A stretch of DNA of 64,000 bases from the NCBI GenBank assembly GCA_038496445.1, contig JALMLS010000027.1, positions 62,001 through 126,000 of the forward strand, read 5' to 3'. Positions within the stretch are counted from its first letter, which is position 1. Every line of letters starts with the position of its first letter. This document shows positions 14,099 through 25,289 of this stretch, in pieces. A model generated the notes under the pieces. It saw only the letters and a program-made list of their open reading frames with translations. It was not told where the DNA came from and searched no databases. This DNA is from Trichosphaerium sp. ATCC 40318 (lineage: Eukaryota > Discosea > Flabellinia > Trichosidae). Both the position numbers and the translations under genes were made by a program.

Positions 14099-16889
14099 AT
14101 GCGCGTACAGCTTAAATATCAAAATAAACCATCAGGCTACTGGAAAGATATCAAAAACCAGCGTTATGCGCTTGGCCGTGTCGCTGCTACTCTTAAAATT
14201 TTTCACACCAGAAACTGGTATAATGTAACAAAGGATACGCTAGTACGTACAGGAGCAGCGTCAGTTTTAAAATAGTACGTTTTTTAACGTTTAATGTGAA
14301 CTGCTTAACCGCCTAATGCTGTAGCTACAACTACTCAGTTTCTAGATGCCTGCAAGCAGTATACCCAGATGTCACATGGAACATAGAGAACTTCAGGTGC
14401 GTAAACGCCCAAAGCAAGCTTTCAAAACTTTTTGTTTTTTTCATAATTTCTGTTGTTATTGTTGTGGGTTTTACGCTTCTAATATGCTCACAAATAGGCA
14501 CACACCACGTAAATACCTTCATAGTAAATACAACCAACGAAAGACATTCGATTTTATTGCTCAGAAGCTTAACCTTGTGGACCTTGACGCGTGGTACTCT
14601 GTGACAGTTGCAGATATTCACAAACATGGTGGTGGTGCTATTTTGCAATTGTACGCACGTGATTTCTCATGGGCACGGGTATTAATTGTTACTCGTGTAG
14701 GTATGGTAACTCCTTATCACAAGGTTTGCAGTCGCTGTACCCTGAGCGCGAATGGCACCCATGGAAGTTTAAGTAATGATGACTTGGTTTAGGCAGCTTT
14801 TCTGACCTTTTCTACAAATAGGCAATCTCCCACGGGTTATTGGCAGGACATTCGCAATCAAAGACGAGCTTTAGATGCTCTTGGTCATAAACTAAATGTA
14901 AAGGAGCTTGATGGTTGGTACAAAATATCTCATTTAGAAATGGCTTCAGGGTTAGGAGGTGTCTTAGTCCACTAGTACGTTAAGACCTCTCCCTTTGTAC
15001 TTCTTATTGGTCTTATAGTTATGACAACTCTTTATTAAAGTGTCTAAAGGCACTGTACCCGCAAAAAGAATGGAAGTATTGGCTATTCAAGTGCGTTGTT
15101 TAATTCTTGTAAAGATTTAATCTTCATGATAGAGGCACCCCCAGAGGTTATAATGGCGATCTACAAACTCAAAGAGAGACATTCAATGATATTGCGGAAC
15201 GTATGGATATAAAAGAGTTGGATGATTGGTACAGCATTAGAGCTTCAAGTTTACCCGAGTTTAGAGGTGCTGGCATTCTATCCAACTTGTACGAATAATT
15301 TTTTATCTTCCTCTTCTCACATATTCACAGATATGGTGACTCTCTTTCAGAATGTCTCGAGACTCTGTATCCCAATCATGACTGGAAACTTTGGTTTTTT
15401 GGGTGAGTGTTAGTGTTGTATTGCTTTATTTCCGATTTTTATTGTGCTCTTACTTTTGTTGTTAGACGAGCTCCTACTCAGTACTGGAATGTAAATAATT
15501 TAAAGAGGCTTGTTTTTGATATATCTAATATACTCAAAATAAAAGATGCTGGAGACTGGAGTACAATAAGCCCGGCCACTCTAAAAGATATGAATATGAC
15601 ATTTGCTTTGCATGCTTTAACAAGGTAAATGATTATCCAACATGTTGGTTTTTTCTTTGTCTCTTTGAACGACAACCAGGTTGCAATGTGTTAATTTTTT
15701 TCATTTCTAGATTTGGGTCTGTTGAAAAGACACTTGAAGTTCTGTTTCCAAATGCTATCTGGGACCAAGAATTTGATGTGCTTTGGCAAGAATCTGTATC
15801 AACAAAGAAACATACTTCATCATTCCGTTCTAAAAGACAGAAACGTGTCATACCTAATGCTAAGTTCTGGCTTAAGCAAGAAAATCCATTAAGGTTTTTG
15901 AAGAATGTTCAAAAGAGATTACGCATAACTGAACCCTCCATGTGGTACTCTTTTTTTCTTGTTTTTCAACACAAAAAATGACCATGCTGCTACTATTTTC
16001 TTTTTGTATAACTGCGGTTGATCCTTTTTTTGACTTGGAATTCATTCTTACAAGAATTCAAGGTATCATGTGTCTCTTGGCCAGCTGGAGAACTTTGTAG
16101 GTGGATCTGGTATAGTAAGATACTGTTGGCCTCATGCTCTTCGTCTAGTTGAACCAAACTTTCCTTGGGTTTGGCAACGCTTTGATAACACAATAAGTAA
16201 ACAAGCTCAACAAAGGTATGTGTTAAAAGTACATATTGGAAACTTACAGGAACGATTTTAGATTGCTTTACCGAAGAATAAAAACTATTTTCCCTGAGTC
16301 TCAAGTCCGTCAAGAAGCGACTATTGATTTATCTGAAAATCGTCAATGGATAGTATCTGTTGATATACTAGTGCCTTTCTATAATATTGCTATTGAGTAT
16401 CAAGGTAAGCACTCAAGGCACTTTTTTACAAAAATCAACCTGAATGATTTTGGACATTGTTGAGCAATTTTGAACCTGCTCTGTTGGACTTGCAGCTCTG
16501 GGTTTTTATATATTATTTAGGTCAGCAACATTACGATGATGTCTATGCTTGGCACTCTTCTGAAAAGCAGAAAATACTTGATGCTCAAAAGAGTCAACAA
16601 TGTGCTGATGTAGGAGTAAGACTTGTACCTATTCCATATTGGTGGCGTGGTGATACAGCTTCATTACTAGCAACGTTGAACTATTACTGTCCTGATCTTC
16701 AGTTATATGTACCTGTAGGTGCAAAGCCTCTTCTAGATGAACTCCAGAGTGAAAGCGAATCAGGTACGTATCATTAGGACAAGGCTTAGCCTGTTTCTGA
16801 ATCTCGATCTCAAAATTGCTTTTACTAAAGTCTTCCTTTTTGTAGGTGACAGCAGATTAATGAAGCCCACTGAGATCCTGCTCTGTTAG
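14099..16889 (+). CDS. Module-repeat protein with C-terminal PD-(D/E)XK-like nuclease domain
   Basis: About 13 exons encode six tandem modules of about 70 residues. The module pattern is Y-W-x-D-x2-N-Q-R, a helix, 'LDDWYSI' or similar, G-G, then Y-x2-S-L-x3-L-x2-[LV]YP-x3-W-x4-F. Most modules have one intron inside the Tyr codon before the 'YxNS' strand and one at the module boundary, always in similar phase. After module six a different domain begins near 16253. It contains 'RQEATIDL', 'SVDILVP', 'IAIEYQGQQHYD' and 'GVRLVPIPYWW', resembling the D...ExQ core of restriction-endonuclease-fold nucleases. The ATG at 14099 is the best visible start, just before the first 'GYWKDIKNQR'; an upstream exon is not excluded. 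I cannot name a defined family for the modules. Stop TAG is 16887-16889. A paralog lies at about 40.8-42.7 kb. Confidence 0.7.
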
Positions 16890-17051
16890 TAGTAACCTGT
16901 TACGTTTGTATCTAATGTAAATAGTCAATAAATGCATGACGTGAACATGTTAAAGACGAAGACGATAGAAGACTGTACAACACCTTGGAACTACCAGTTT
17001 ATTTTTTCTACACTTTTTTGTAGTCATACGAGATATCTCCCCGAGTATGGA

Positions 17052-17940
17052 TTATGGTTCCCAACTATCACGTGATGCTGTATCGTATATACCACTTTTA
17101 CCTACTAGATGTGAAAAAATAGGCATAACATAGTCATCCAAGTTGTTAAGAGTCCAATCTTTTTTTCTGTTTTTCTTGATTGCTTTGTAGAAAATCGACA
17201 TGCCATGCTTAATAACAGGTTGCCATATCACGGAACTAATGCAATTGTAGCAAGAGCCCGGTAGGTGGTCCGAAGCTGAATAAGTTAAGTTAGAGAGACT
17301 TTCTTCAAATTCTTTCCAATGAGCTTTTTCTTCCTCAGTTTTGCAAAAGTCATCCATTGTGTATGTATCATCATAGTCATCAGAAAATTTTTTCAAAAAT
17401 GATAGTTTATCCTCAATCGAAGAGAAAGGAGGCTTTGATAGTCCTTCGTTTATGATGGTAAACGCCCAGTCTTTTTTAAGTATAAGTGTATATATCTGTT
17501 CTATTGTTATACGAGCTTCCTTTCTATCTGGCCGTGGGCCACGCTCCATTCTCGAAGCTAAGAAAAATATCAGAAAAAAAAACCTAAAACAGGGCGTCAC
17601 ATGTTTGCAACCAAACAACCTTCGAACGAGTTTAAGAACCTGTACGAAAGTGGAAAAACAGAAAGTACGTACTTGGCTCACGTGCTTTATAAGTAAACTT
17701 GTTATCAATACAAGTGAGATATTCCGTCAAGTTGACGTGAGGGTACAATCCGAAAAAGAAGTCTGACCATAATTTTTTCTTATTGTTGATGTAGATATCA
17801 TACAGTAACTTATTGGCGCTACTGAAACGTATCACTGTTTCAATTGGCGCTGCTTCCATACATAAAAGAAGTACTTCAGGCGGTAACGTCACAATAAGGC
17901 GATTTGAGCTCATAGACTGTTTTAATTGTTCTAACGCCAT
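17052..17940 (-). CDS. F-box-like protein
   Basis: Two exons (17673-17940 and 17052-17557) flank one 115-base intron with donor GTACGT and acceptor TTAG. Joined, they read through in frame to give about 257 residues. The N-terminal 60 residues resemble an F-box: 'VTLPPEVLLLCMEAAP', then 'RFSSANKLLYDIYINNKKKL' and 'WSDFFF'. The rest is acidic and helical with no domain I recognise. F-box proteins recruit substrates to SCF ubiquitin ligases; that role is inferred from the N-terminus only. Confidence 0.6.
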
Positions 17941-18809
17941 TAGTAAGGTTTACGACGGTTGAGATGTACCGTTACCGTTGCTAGTAGCTTTGTGTTTTAC
18001 CCTGCGCTTTATTTTTATCACTTTCCGCCCTTTTCTGTTGGAACTAGCTGTATTGCGCTTCTTCGGTGGCATTTAGTTAAATTGTGTTTAATTCGCGCCA
18101 CTAAGCGACCGTAAGGAACAAAATCATTTCCAGGAATTCTCAACGAACTGTTACTTTTTGAAATGCGCTCAGTGCCAGTAGTCGCACTAAAGGGTTGACA
18201 TTTTGACAAGTTTTCAAAGATAATAGGGTACCGTCCTCTAATTTCACTACTTAGATTTTAGCCCGTCCTCTTGTTTTACTAGTTAGACTATGCACATCCT
18301 CTTATTTTTGATTAGATCATTGGCAGCGTACTTTTCACAATCACGTGTTTTAGAAACTATTGCCATTCTGTTAACAGTAATTTAAACGCAAACAACCATA
18401 GATCCTAATCAGTGAAGGCTATTTGACCTAACTACTGTTACAACAATGCCTAGACAGTAGGCCCTTTAATTTGGGGCACTCTGAAGTGAGCCTATTTTTT
18501 TTTGCGATTTTATTGTTGCAACCCAAATTTTCAATGCCCTTAACAGGTCTTCATTGTCAGCCGCTTCATTACATAGCAGTTTTGTCTCAAAGAAACCTCA
18601 GATACCACTGTCTATATTTTGTGTAAATAGAATAGGACTTGTGTGAGTAAATCGTGGCGTAGTCTTTAAAAAAAAGAGTTGGGACGCAATTTGTTACAGC
18701 AAACGAAAAAGCACGTCAAGCACTTCTGCGGCCAAGTTATATTATTATATTACAATATGTGCGTGGTAGGTGGTATTTTTACACAAGATAAGTGAGTAAG
18801 TACATTGTA
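17941..18809. other. Intergenic; one small minus-strand ORF of doubtful coding value
   Basis: The only open frame of note is minus 18018-18209 (63 residues, Ser/Arg/Lys-rich, containing 'FVPYGRLVARIKHN'). It matches nothing I can name and may be chance or a missed small gene. The rest of the spacer shows no coding pattern. Confidence 0.3.
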
Positions 18810-20936
18810 CTACCAACTATTCTTGCTGTCTTGTGGTATAGCATAGACATTGTCATCTAAATCTTCATGTGGAATGTACAAGTCTTCAGGAAATCCAGTT
18901 GCCATATCAGTACCTATGACGGCACCTACCATAAACTCTGCTACTATCCAGTCACCATATCGTGTATTATTTTGTCTTTTTTTCCTAGCTCTCTAAAGCA
19001 CAAACTTTTAGTATAAAGTTGCTTGAAAAGATTGATTCTAACTTACCATTGAATCACTTTCATCATCACTACTGTCTTCAGTATCACTACTATCATCACT
19101 CATATCGCTTTCATACTCACTACTATCATCACTATCATCACTGTCATCACTATCGTCTTCATCACTGCTATCTTCATTATTGCTATCGTCACTTCCATAC
19201 GAATCGCTCATTTCAACATCATTATCACTAAAGTTCTCATCTTCTCTTTCCGGTAACATTCTTGTTTTTACAGCCTGTATTATTTCTGTTGCCTTTTTTA
19301 TAACTTGTGGGTTATACTCACGAGTAGTAATCAATTGTAAAACATCGAATATATACTGATTAGGTCGAGCAAGAGAAGCTGCAATAATTTGTCTTGTAGG
19401 TAAATAAAACTTTTCTTTTGGAATAGGAAGAGCATTAACAATAAAATCTACCCAACAATGTACAAGAGAACATATATACTCTTTCTGATCTTGTTCTATA
19501 GAATCATCTGAACACGTGCCTAAACAATTTTTAATGGAAAAACGAAACAAAAAAAAACTAAACTCAACATGAACTATTCAAAAATGCAGTTGAAGCGCTT
19601 CACAGTGAGCTAACATTTGGATGAATTTGTTCCACATATTTTTAGTGGTATGAAGTGTCGTGCATCACAAGATAAAAGAATCTGCGTACGGTGTAATAAT
19701 CTTGTGAATTGCTGAAATAAAGAAGCAAAGAACATTTTCCATTTCATCCCAAAGGTTTTCAATAACGGACCCCACATGTTTGCAAGTCTATCAGGTAATC
19801 GAGAAAATACCTTTTTTGTTTGTATTAGCATTACATAGAACGAGCAACATACACTATTCTAAACATACTCTATATGCACCTCTCTTTCTTGGAAAGAGGT
19901 TATCATCGTATAAAAGTGAAGGCACTAAGAATTGATGTATGAAATGCTGACAACTGCCTACTATGACCTTGAGGGCATCCAATGATTCCTTCACCTATAG
20001 TAGTACATCAGAGAGGTATAAAAGAGGGGTGAAGTAAACAGTATGTTGATATAACGATTAAAAAGAAGCGTGCCTTTGTTTGGTACTTCTCAAATCGCTC
20101 ATCACTTAGCGCGTGGCTGTTCTTATCAGTGAGGGCCTTTTTCATTGCACGATATCGTCTTAAGAGCTGACATATTTCTGTACCTTTATCAGTAAATACA
20201 CTAGCTTGACGCTTCCAATAATGTTCTTCTAACGCATTAAGAGCATGTGGTAATGCTAAAAAGATCTAGTCAATTTTCTATTTCATTTTTTCAATCTAGT
20301 TGTTACCTTTGTCAAACATGGCTTCTGACGGCAAGTCTCCATATGCAATGGCCTGCCTACAGGATAACACGTGTACATGGGATTCAGAAAATCCATCTGG
20401 CGGTTCTTCTTGTCCAAAGGTGCTTCAAGGAGTAAGAGAAGAGTTGCGATTAGAAGGCACTAAGTTGCTTTGTTGGCAGAGTGACACTCGGCAAAACGTT
20501 TAGGTACGCGATAATACTTTAATTCTAACATGTACGCGTGCTGAACCGAAAAGCATACCAGTCTGCTCCACGCATGATTATTAATGCTTTGCTTAGAGAC
20601 GAATGGTGCATAGATGATCTCTCCATCCAACAATCTTCTTCTGTATTGGCTTCTTCACGTAGTTTCTGTTATAAATTAACAATAATTTACAATAACGCTA
20701 TATTACGTGTACTATTCTCGCTGTGTTGGATATGGCGGCGTCTAGGCGCTTTCCGGCTCTAGATTCCCATGCCTTTATCTATTGACCGTCAGATGTAATA
20801 CACGTTATTAACGTACGCGCTCAAGAGCAAATACTTGGTCTTCGCCTAATTCTGAGTATAATTTCTTGTACACTTCATTGTATTCCTGCCATGACACCCA
20901 CGGCGTGCAAGCAAGCTTGGACGTGTAGTATTGCAT
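18810..20936 (-). CDS. LAS1: LAS1-like pre-rRNA processing protein, catalytic motif altered
   Basis: Multi-exon gene. The first exon (start 20936) encodes 'PWVSWQEYNEVYKKLYSEL' and 'FALERV', and the next 'IKAWESRAGKRLDAAIS', which match the N-terminus of LAS1 (LAS1L). A later exon ends with 'GDLPSE', 'ALPHALNALEEHYW' and 'ICQLLRRYRAMK', matching the end of the LAS1 HEPN domain. LAS1 with GRC3 cuts ITS2 during 60S subunit maturation in the nucleolus. The HEPN motif, normally RHxxTH, here reads RQAIAY, so the catalytic His is Tyr. Downstream exons (19865-20000, 19600-19830, 19040-19520) hold helical repeats. A long Asp/Ser-rich stretch follows near 19060-19220, then a last exon 18810-18985 ending '...DSKNSW'. 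Exon borders between 20490 and 20700 are uncertain. Confidence 0.7.
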
Positions 20937-21192
20937 CTTTTAAAAACAGGAAACAATCAATAATAAAGAATCTGAACTACCAACTTTGACTGACGTTTCT
21001 GACCGTCAACTTCGACGACAGTAATTAGCTTAACACATTACACAAGAGCATTGACGGCTAACGGAAAATCACTCATGGGTTCACGTAAAATACTCAGGAA
21101 AGCATACGCAAAAAACACAAAAGTGTAAAACTCGCATAAAAAAAACTCTTACATAATCAAAAGAGCTTGACGAGAGTAAATAGCGCACTGAT

Positions 21193-21896
21193 ATGGCATC
21201 CACACAATCTACAATTAACTTTACGCATCCGTTACCTAAAACGCGAACAAGCTTCTTAGCAATAATGTTACCGCCCGAATTATGGCCTACAGTACAACCT
21301 CTACGCGTAAACGCAGTCGCTAATCACCTTAAAAATGTACCACACATTACCTTGCTTGATCCCTTTGTAGAACACCCGTATGTACCTATAATTACCCTCT
21401 TCACATTTTTGACTGTGTTTTAGGTATTTTGAGCACGCTGCAGGATTGTTACGAGAAGAGCTAAAACAGATAAAGCCGTTCGAAATAAGACTTACAAAGT
21501 TCGGTTTCTTTAAAGCAGGGACTTACTTTCTAGCACCAAGATCGAAACCATTGAACGCCCTCGGTCAACTTCAAAAGGCTTGCCAAAACGTCTTTCCATA
21601 CTGCGACGAGGTGTCTAAGATATCACCTTCAGGATTCAAACCACATCTCACAATGGGTAGAGCAGGGTAAACTTTTGCAAACATGAAAATCTTCTAACTT
21701 TTGGCAATCTAGGAAAAATGAAGTCGCAAATACTGTAAAGCGTATGAGCGTAAGATGGAAACCAGTCAACTTTACAGTAAAAGAGATTGTAATCATAAGC
21801 AGGGTAAAACCAGGACCTTACGAAGTTAGACAAACTATTTCTTTGGGTGAAGAAGAAACAAACCCACTATTTCCAAATGTACCTGTTGTTGTTTAA
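21193..21896 (+). CDS. 2H phosphoesterase / RNA 2',3'-cyclic phosphodiesterase-like protein
   Basis: Three exons with introns at about 21378-21423 and 21667-21712 give about 200 residues. Two H-x-T motifs are visible, 'VPHITLLDPF' near residue 50 and 'FKPHLTMGRA' near residue 140. Their spacing fits the LigT/2H superfamily, in which the two His-x-Thr/Ser tetrads act on 2',3'-cyclic or 2'-5' linked phosphates. 'KPFEIRLTKFGFF' matches the strand between the motifs. The substrate cannot be told. The gene is divergent from LAS1 (256 bases between starts). The end is TAA 21894-21896. Confidence 0.75.
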
Positions 21897-21996
21897 TAAT
21901 AAAAATTATACTATGTGTAGCATAAACACGCAAATGTACATCACGTGCATAAAACGTGATTCATTTATTTTATTAACAAGTTGGGTTTGAGTAATT

Positions 21997-22786
21997 TTAT
22001 ATGGTAACTGCTTCGACAGTGTTTATCTCTAGGGATGCAGGTCCGGATTGCTTTACAGGCAAGAAGACACCTCCGGCAATTCTGAAACCAAACTCTCTGA
22101 GTCTAGCAGTGTTCAATGGCGGAGCATCAGGATCAGGAACGCCTAAAGATTTAGTCAATATTTTTGTTTTTAAACCTTGCGGGAAATAGCCGGCGTACCT
22201 CGCACGATTGCTACAAATTGGTCCAATGGGAATAAAACATCCTGGAACTCTTCGTTTGGAAGGGTAAAAAATGTTTGGTAGGAGTTATCTTGGTTCTGTG
22301 CTTCTAGGACAATAGAGTATCTCTTGCTCTCTCCTTGCGCTCTTAAGTTTATTTTCAAGTGCGTATAATGTGAAAGGTTCCACCATACTTTTCTGTGTCT
22401 ACTAGCAAAAGCAGCACCGTCTAATTTATTGGTTAGTCACGTGACGCATAACGGGACAATTTCGTTGGTTTATTTTAACCAAAAAAAGTTTTTCTTTACT
22501 TACTTGGTAGAGGGTTTAGTAAAGAGAAGAACACTGCGCGCTTGGTGGTTTGCGTTTGTTGCGTTGCTATTACGGCAAAAGATTGTCCTAAACAGAGTTT
22601 AGAGCGTGTCTTTTTTACTTAAAGGTAGAAATTCTAAAGTATCGTACCTTCCTCTCTTACTGTGTCTGAAACTTCAAACCAACGGAAGCTCAATATACTG
22701 TATCTGTTAAAGTCGAGTAACATACGACTGGAGGCGTTTACGACGCATACTAGAACAAGGAGGCAAAGTATTTGACTTGCTTTCAT
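21997..22786 (-). CDS. Secreted CIA30-domain protein
   Basis: Three exons. The ATG at 22786 is chosen because it opens a clear signal peptide ('MKASQILCLLVLVCVVNAS'). Then come 'LLDFNRYSI', 'WFEVSDTVREEG', 'AAFASRHRKVWWNL', 'LKINLRAQGESKRYSIVLEA' and a C-terminal 'REFGFRIAGG', 'SGPASLEINTVEAV'. This order matches the CIA30 / NDUFAF1-type beta-sandwich. NDUFAF1 itself is a mitochondrial complex I assembly factor, but the leader here looks secretory. A secreted or luminal carbohydrate-binding-like role is therefore more likely (inference). Intron 1 is unusually long, about 220 bases, and holds a CACGTGAC box. A decayed copy of exon 1 lies near 24.98-25.21 kb. Confidence 0.7.
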
Positions 22787-23218
22787 CTTGGTGTAGAACA
22801 AAATTATGAACTTATTCTTTAAACGAAAAACTGCGTTGCTTGCACACTCAAAGCACATTTCAGTACACAGTGTGCTTCTTAGCCTTTCCGAACTCGCAGG
22901 AAACAGTAGAAGCAAAAAATAAGATGAAATTGGAAATTTCGAAAAACTGAAAACAGCTAGCGTGTGGGAAGCAGATTTTTGGCGACGTTTCGCCATACCA
23001 ACTTTCACGTTATTAAATCCACATATCGAAAGTATTGACGTTTTGTGTCACAGTCGTTTTAGTTTTGTAGGGCTAAAATAGAAAAAAAAACGTGACAGTG
23101 CGTTTTTAGAAAATATCTAAAAAATATTGAAATTCCAAAACTAGAGTCATAAGGGTTACAACATGAGGTTGAGGAAGTTATGATATTCTGTATTTGTTTG
23201 GTATTTTTAACTTGTATT
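22787..23218. other. Intergenic; left arm of a local duplication
   Basis: No gene seen. The stretch from about 22900 to 23218 shows clear but decayed identity to about 25290-25550, for example 'gagtcataagggtt' and 'gtcgttttagtttt'. It forms part of a duplicated block. Confidence 0.55.
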
Positions 23219-24790
23219 TTATTTTGCTATTTTACAACGATATAAATTACTACTTGTAGCAATAAAAAGATAACAACCATCACGTGTTATATCATAACAC
23301 GAGTTTTTATCATCAAAAGTAACATTAAATTTCAGCCTAGCAAGTGTGTTTGTATCCGAATACCACTTGAATACGCGGTTACAAGATGTAACAAGCAAAA
23401 TGTAGTCAATCTCACCGTTGTCACTCCCTATGATAGTAAAATTTCTGCAGTATCCCCAATAGTCGTTTGGCAACACGTGCAATAACCTAAGCCTCTTTTC
23501 ATTAAGACTACTATTACCATCATCTCCGAACCAATTAAAGATTTTTACATTCATATCCATACAATCAAATGCAACCATCTTATTTCCATAAAACTTTACA
23601 ACATCAAGGTACACTCCATCCCATTTTTTACGCCACTTAGTCTTATAATCTCCTTCGCAAACAAAATATCCACAGGTACTTTGAGAATAAAAAAATAAAC
23701 ACCCAGAAGGTGTTACACCCAAAACATTACAATACAGGGCTGAAACTAAATAAGGCTTTTTTTGCAAAAGCCTTTTTTTTGCCACCAAATACAGCCTTAT
23801 TTTTCACCAAATTGCCTTGTTTTTGCCAAAAAAAATGAGCAAATATGAGGCATTGCCTTGTAATTTTGGGCTTTGGAGCCTCATATTTGGGCCAAATAGC
23901 AAGCAACTGGTTCACTAATTAGCCTTAAAATAGCCTGCATTGTTGGTCCAATAATGCCTCATTTTTAGTGCAACAATAAGGCATTTTTGCCCTCAATTTT
24001 TGGGCATAACTCAGGCACCATATACTCATAAAACAAGGCTTTATATAGGCATACAATAGTGATTCATTTATTAAAGTACAGTACACAAAACACAAAAAAT
24101 TCAATGTCCTCCATGTGAAAAAAAACCTTTAGCTAGAAAAAAAAATTAACAAATTATTGGCATAATTTTCGCGGACTGGAAAAATGCTTCAAAGTACCTA
24201 TACTCCTTGTGTAGGTGCATTTGGGTGCTGCGGTTCGAATGGCGGTGGTTTTGTTAGAATCTATAAAATACTAAGAGCGTGGTGACGTCGTCTATATAAA
24301 ACGTCAGTAGTAAATGAAAAAAAATGTTTAGGAAGTGTTGGTGTGGTGGAGACTTACCTTAAACCAATGTATCCTTAATGTACAATGTGTACACAACCAA
24401 TGCCTAATTGGTGCCTGTAAATTTAAGGCTGGCAATGCATAAAAAAACTAGGGCAGGCATTGCCTAAAAAAAACAAGGCATTGCAACAATTAAGGCATTG
24501 CCCAACAAAGCTTTATTTCAATGCCTGATTTTTGCCTTTTCTGCCATTGCCTTTGCAAAATCAGGCATTGCCATTTTTGCATGCCTGATTTTTGCCATCA
24601 ATGCCTGATTTTAAAAAAATGCCTTCAATTTAAGGCAAAGCCTTGTTTAGTTTCACAAATTGTACAATGGGAAGCAAGATCAAGGTATCTCCATTTAGAA
24701 GGTAAAACATGAGGTAGGAAAAACTTGGTGCCATAATTCAGGAACAAAAATTCTTGGCTCTTTTGTGTCTTGATTTATTTTCAAGCTTCT
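23219..24790 (-). CDS. Unknown protein, possibly beta-propeller-like, interrupted by an inverted-repeat element
   Basis: The 3' exon (about 23219-23739) encodes about 170 residues with short repeated strand-like units, such as 'MVAFDCMDMNVKIFNWFGDD', 'GEIDYILLVTSCNRVFKWYS' and 'GCYLFIATSSNLYRCKIAK', and ends at TAA 23219-23221. Upstream, on the far side of a 915-bp element, an open frame encodes 'KFFLPHVLPSKWRYLDLASH'. The two halves join in frame if a donor GTACAA at about 24663 is spliced to the TTTCAG at the element's end. The 5' end is unclear. I cannot name a family; the strand pattern suggests a propeller. A decayed copy of the 3' exon lies at about 25.5-25.8 kb. Confidence 0.4.
23741..24655. 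mobile_element. Non-autonomous element with terminal inverted repeats (MITE-like)
   Basis: The left end reads TGAAACTAAATAAGGCTTT and the right end, on the other strand, reads TGAAACTAAACAAGGCTTT. These are 19-base inverted repeats with one mismatch. Inside, near both ends, are many short copies of AGGCATTGCC/GGCAATGCCT and 'aatgcctgatttttgcc'. There is no open reading frame of note and no visible transposase. I see no convincing target-site duplication. The element interrupts the flanking unknown gene. Confidence 0.65.
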
Positions 24791-24979
24791 ATTGTGAAAG
24801 GCCAATACTTTTCAAAAAAAGAGGAGCAAAATAAGTAAGTACTGGTTTTTCACTTAGCATAACTGGACTTCATTGGCGGCTCTCACAATATTATTCTACA
24901 TAGTTGGTAGAGTTTTAGAGCGGAACATTTGCTGGGGTTTCTTTTTAGTGCTATTACAAGTGATTGGGTTAGGGTTTAG

Positions 24980-25210
24980 AGGTGTCGATTTTATCATTTT
25001 CGAATTCTAAAGTATACTCCTCTTTACTGAGTTGAAAGTTAAAGCAACGTTGTCAATATACTGTTTTGGTTTAAAACAGTATGAACGCACTGGAGGCGTT
25101 GCGACAAAAAAACAAGTATGCAAATATTTGAGGCGTTGACATGGTTTAGAACAAAATTTGAAAGCAACCCAAATCTGCATTGCTTCAAGTAAAGTCATTT
25201 CATACACAGA
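24980..25210 (-). pseudogene. Decayed copy of CIA30 gene exon 1
   Basis: This stretch aligns by eye with 22630-22790. Shared pieces include 'ctcaatatactgt'-like and 'actggaggcgtt' sequences and the 'attctaaagtat' start. The reading frame is broken and the signal peptide is lost. Confidence 0.5.
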
Positions 25211-25289
25211 AAGCTCTTACCATGCGTATATTCAAACGCTTTAATCCAGGAACTTAAACACATTAAGATTACCATTGGCAATTTCATTT

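Noticed and set aside
18018-18209. Small histone-like or basic protein gene on the minus strand
   Set aside because: 'VPYGRLVARIKHN' loosely recalls a histone fold, but no further match or splice continuation is visible.
19019-19231. Plus-strand His/Tyr-rich open frame
   Set aside because: It is the complement of the Asp/Ser repeat coded on the minus strand in LAS1.
20247-20503. Plus-strand open frame of ~65-85 residues with Cys
   Set aside because: The minus strand here carries the LAS1 'LPS...ALNALEEHYW' region in a spliced frame, so the plus frame is a shadow.
23741-24655. CRISPR-like array in the repeated AGGCATTGCC region
   Set aside because: Repeats are short, in both orientations and unevenly spaced, and the host is a eukaryote.
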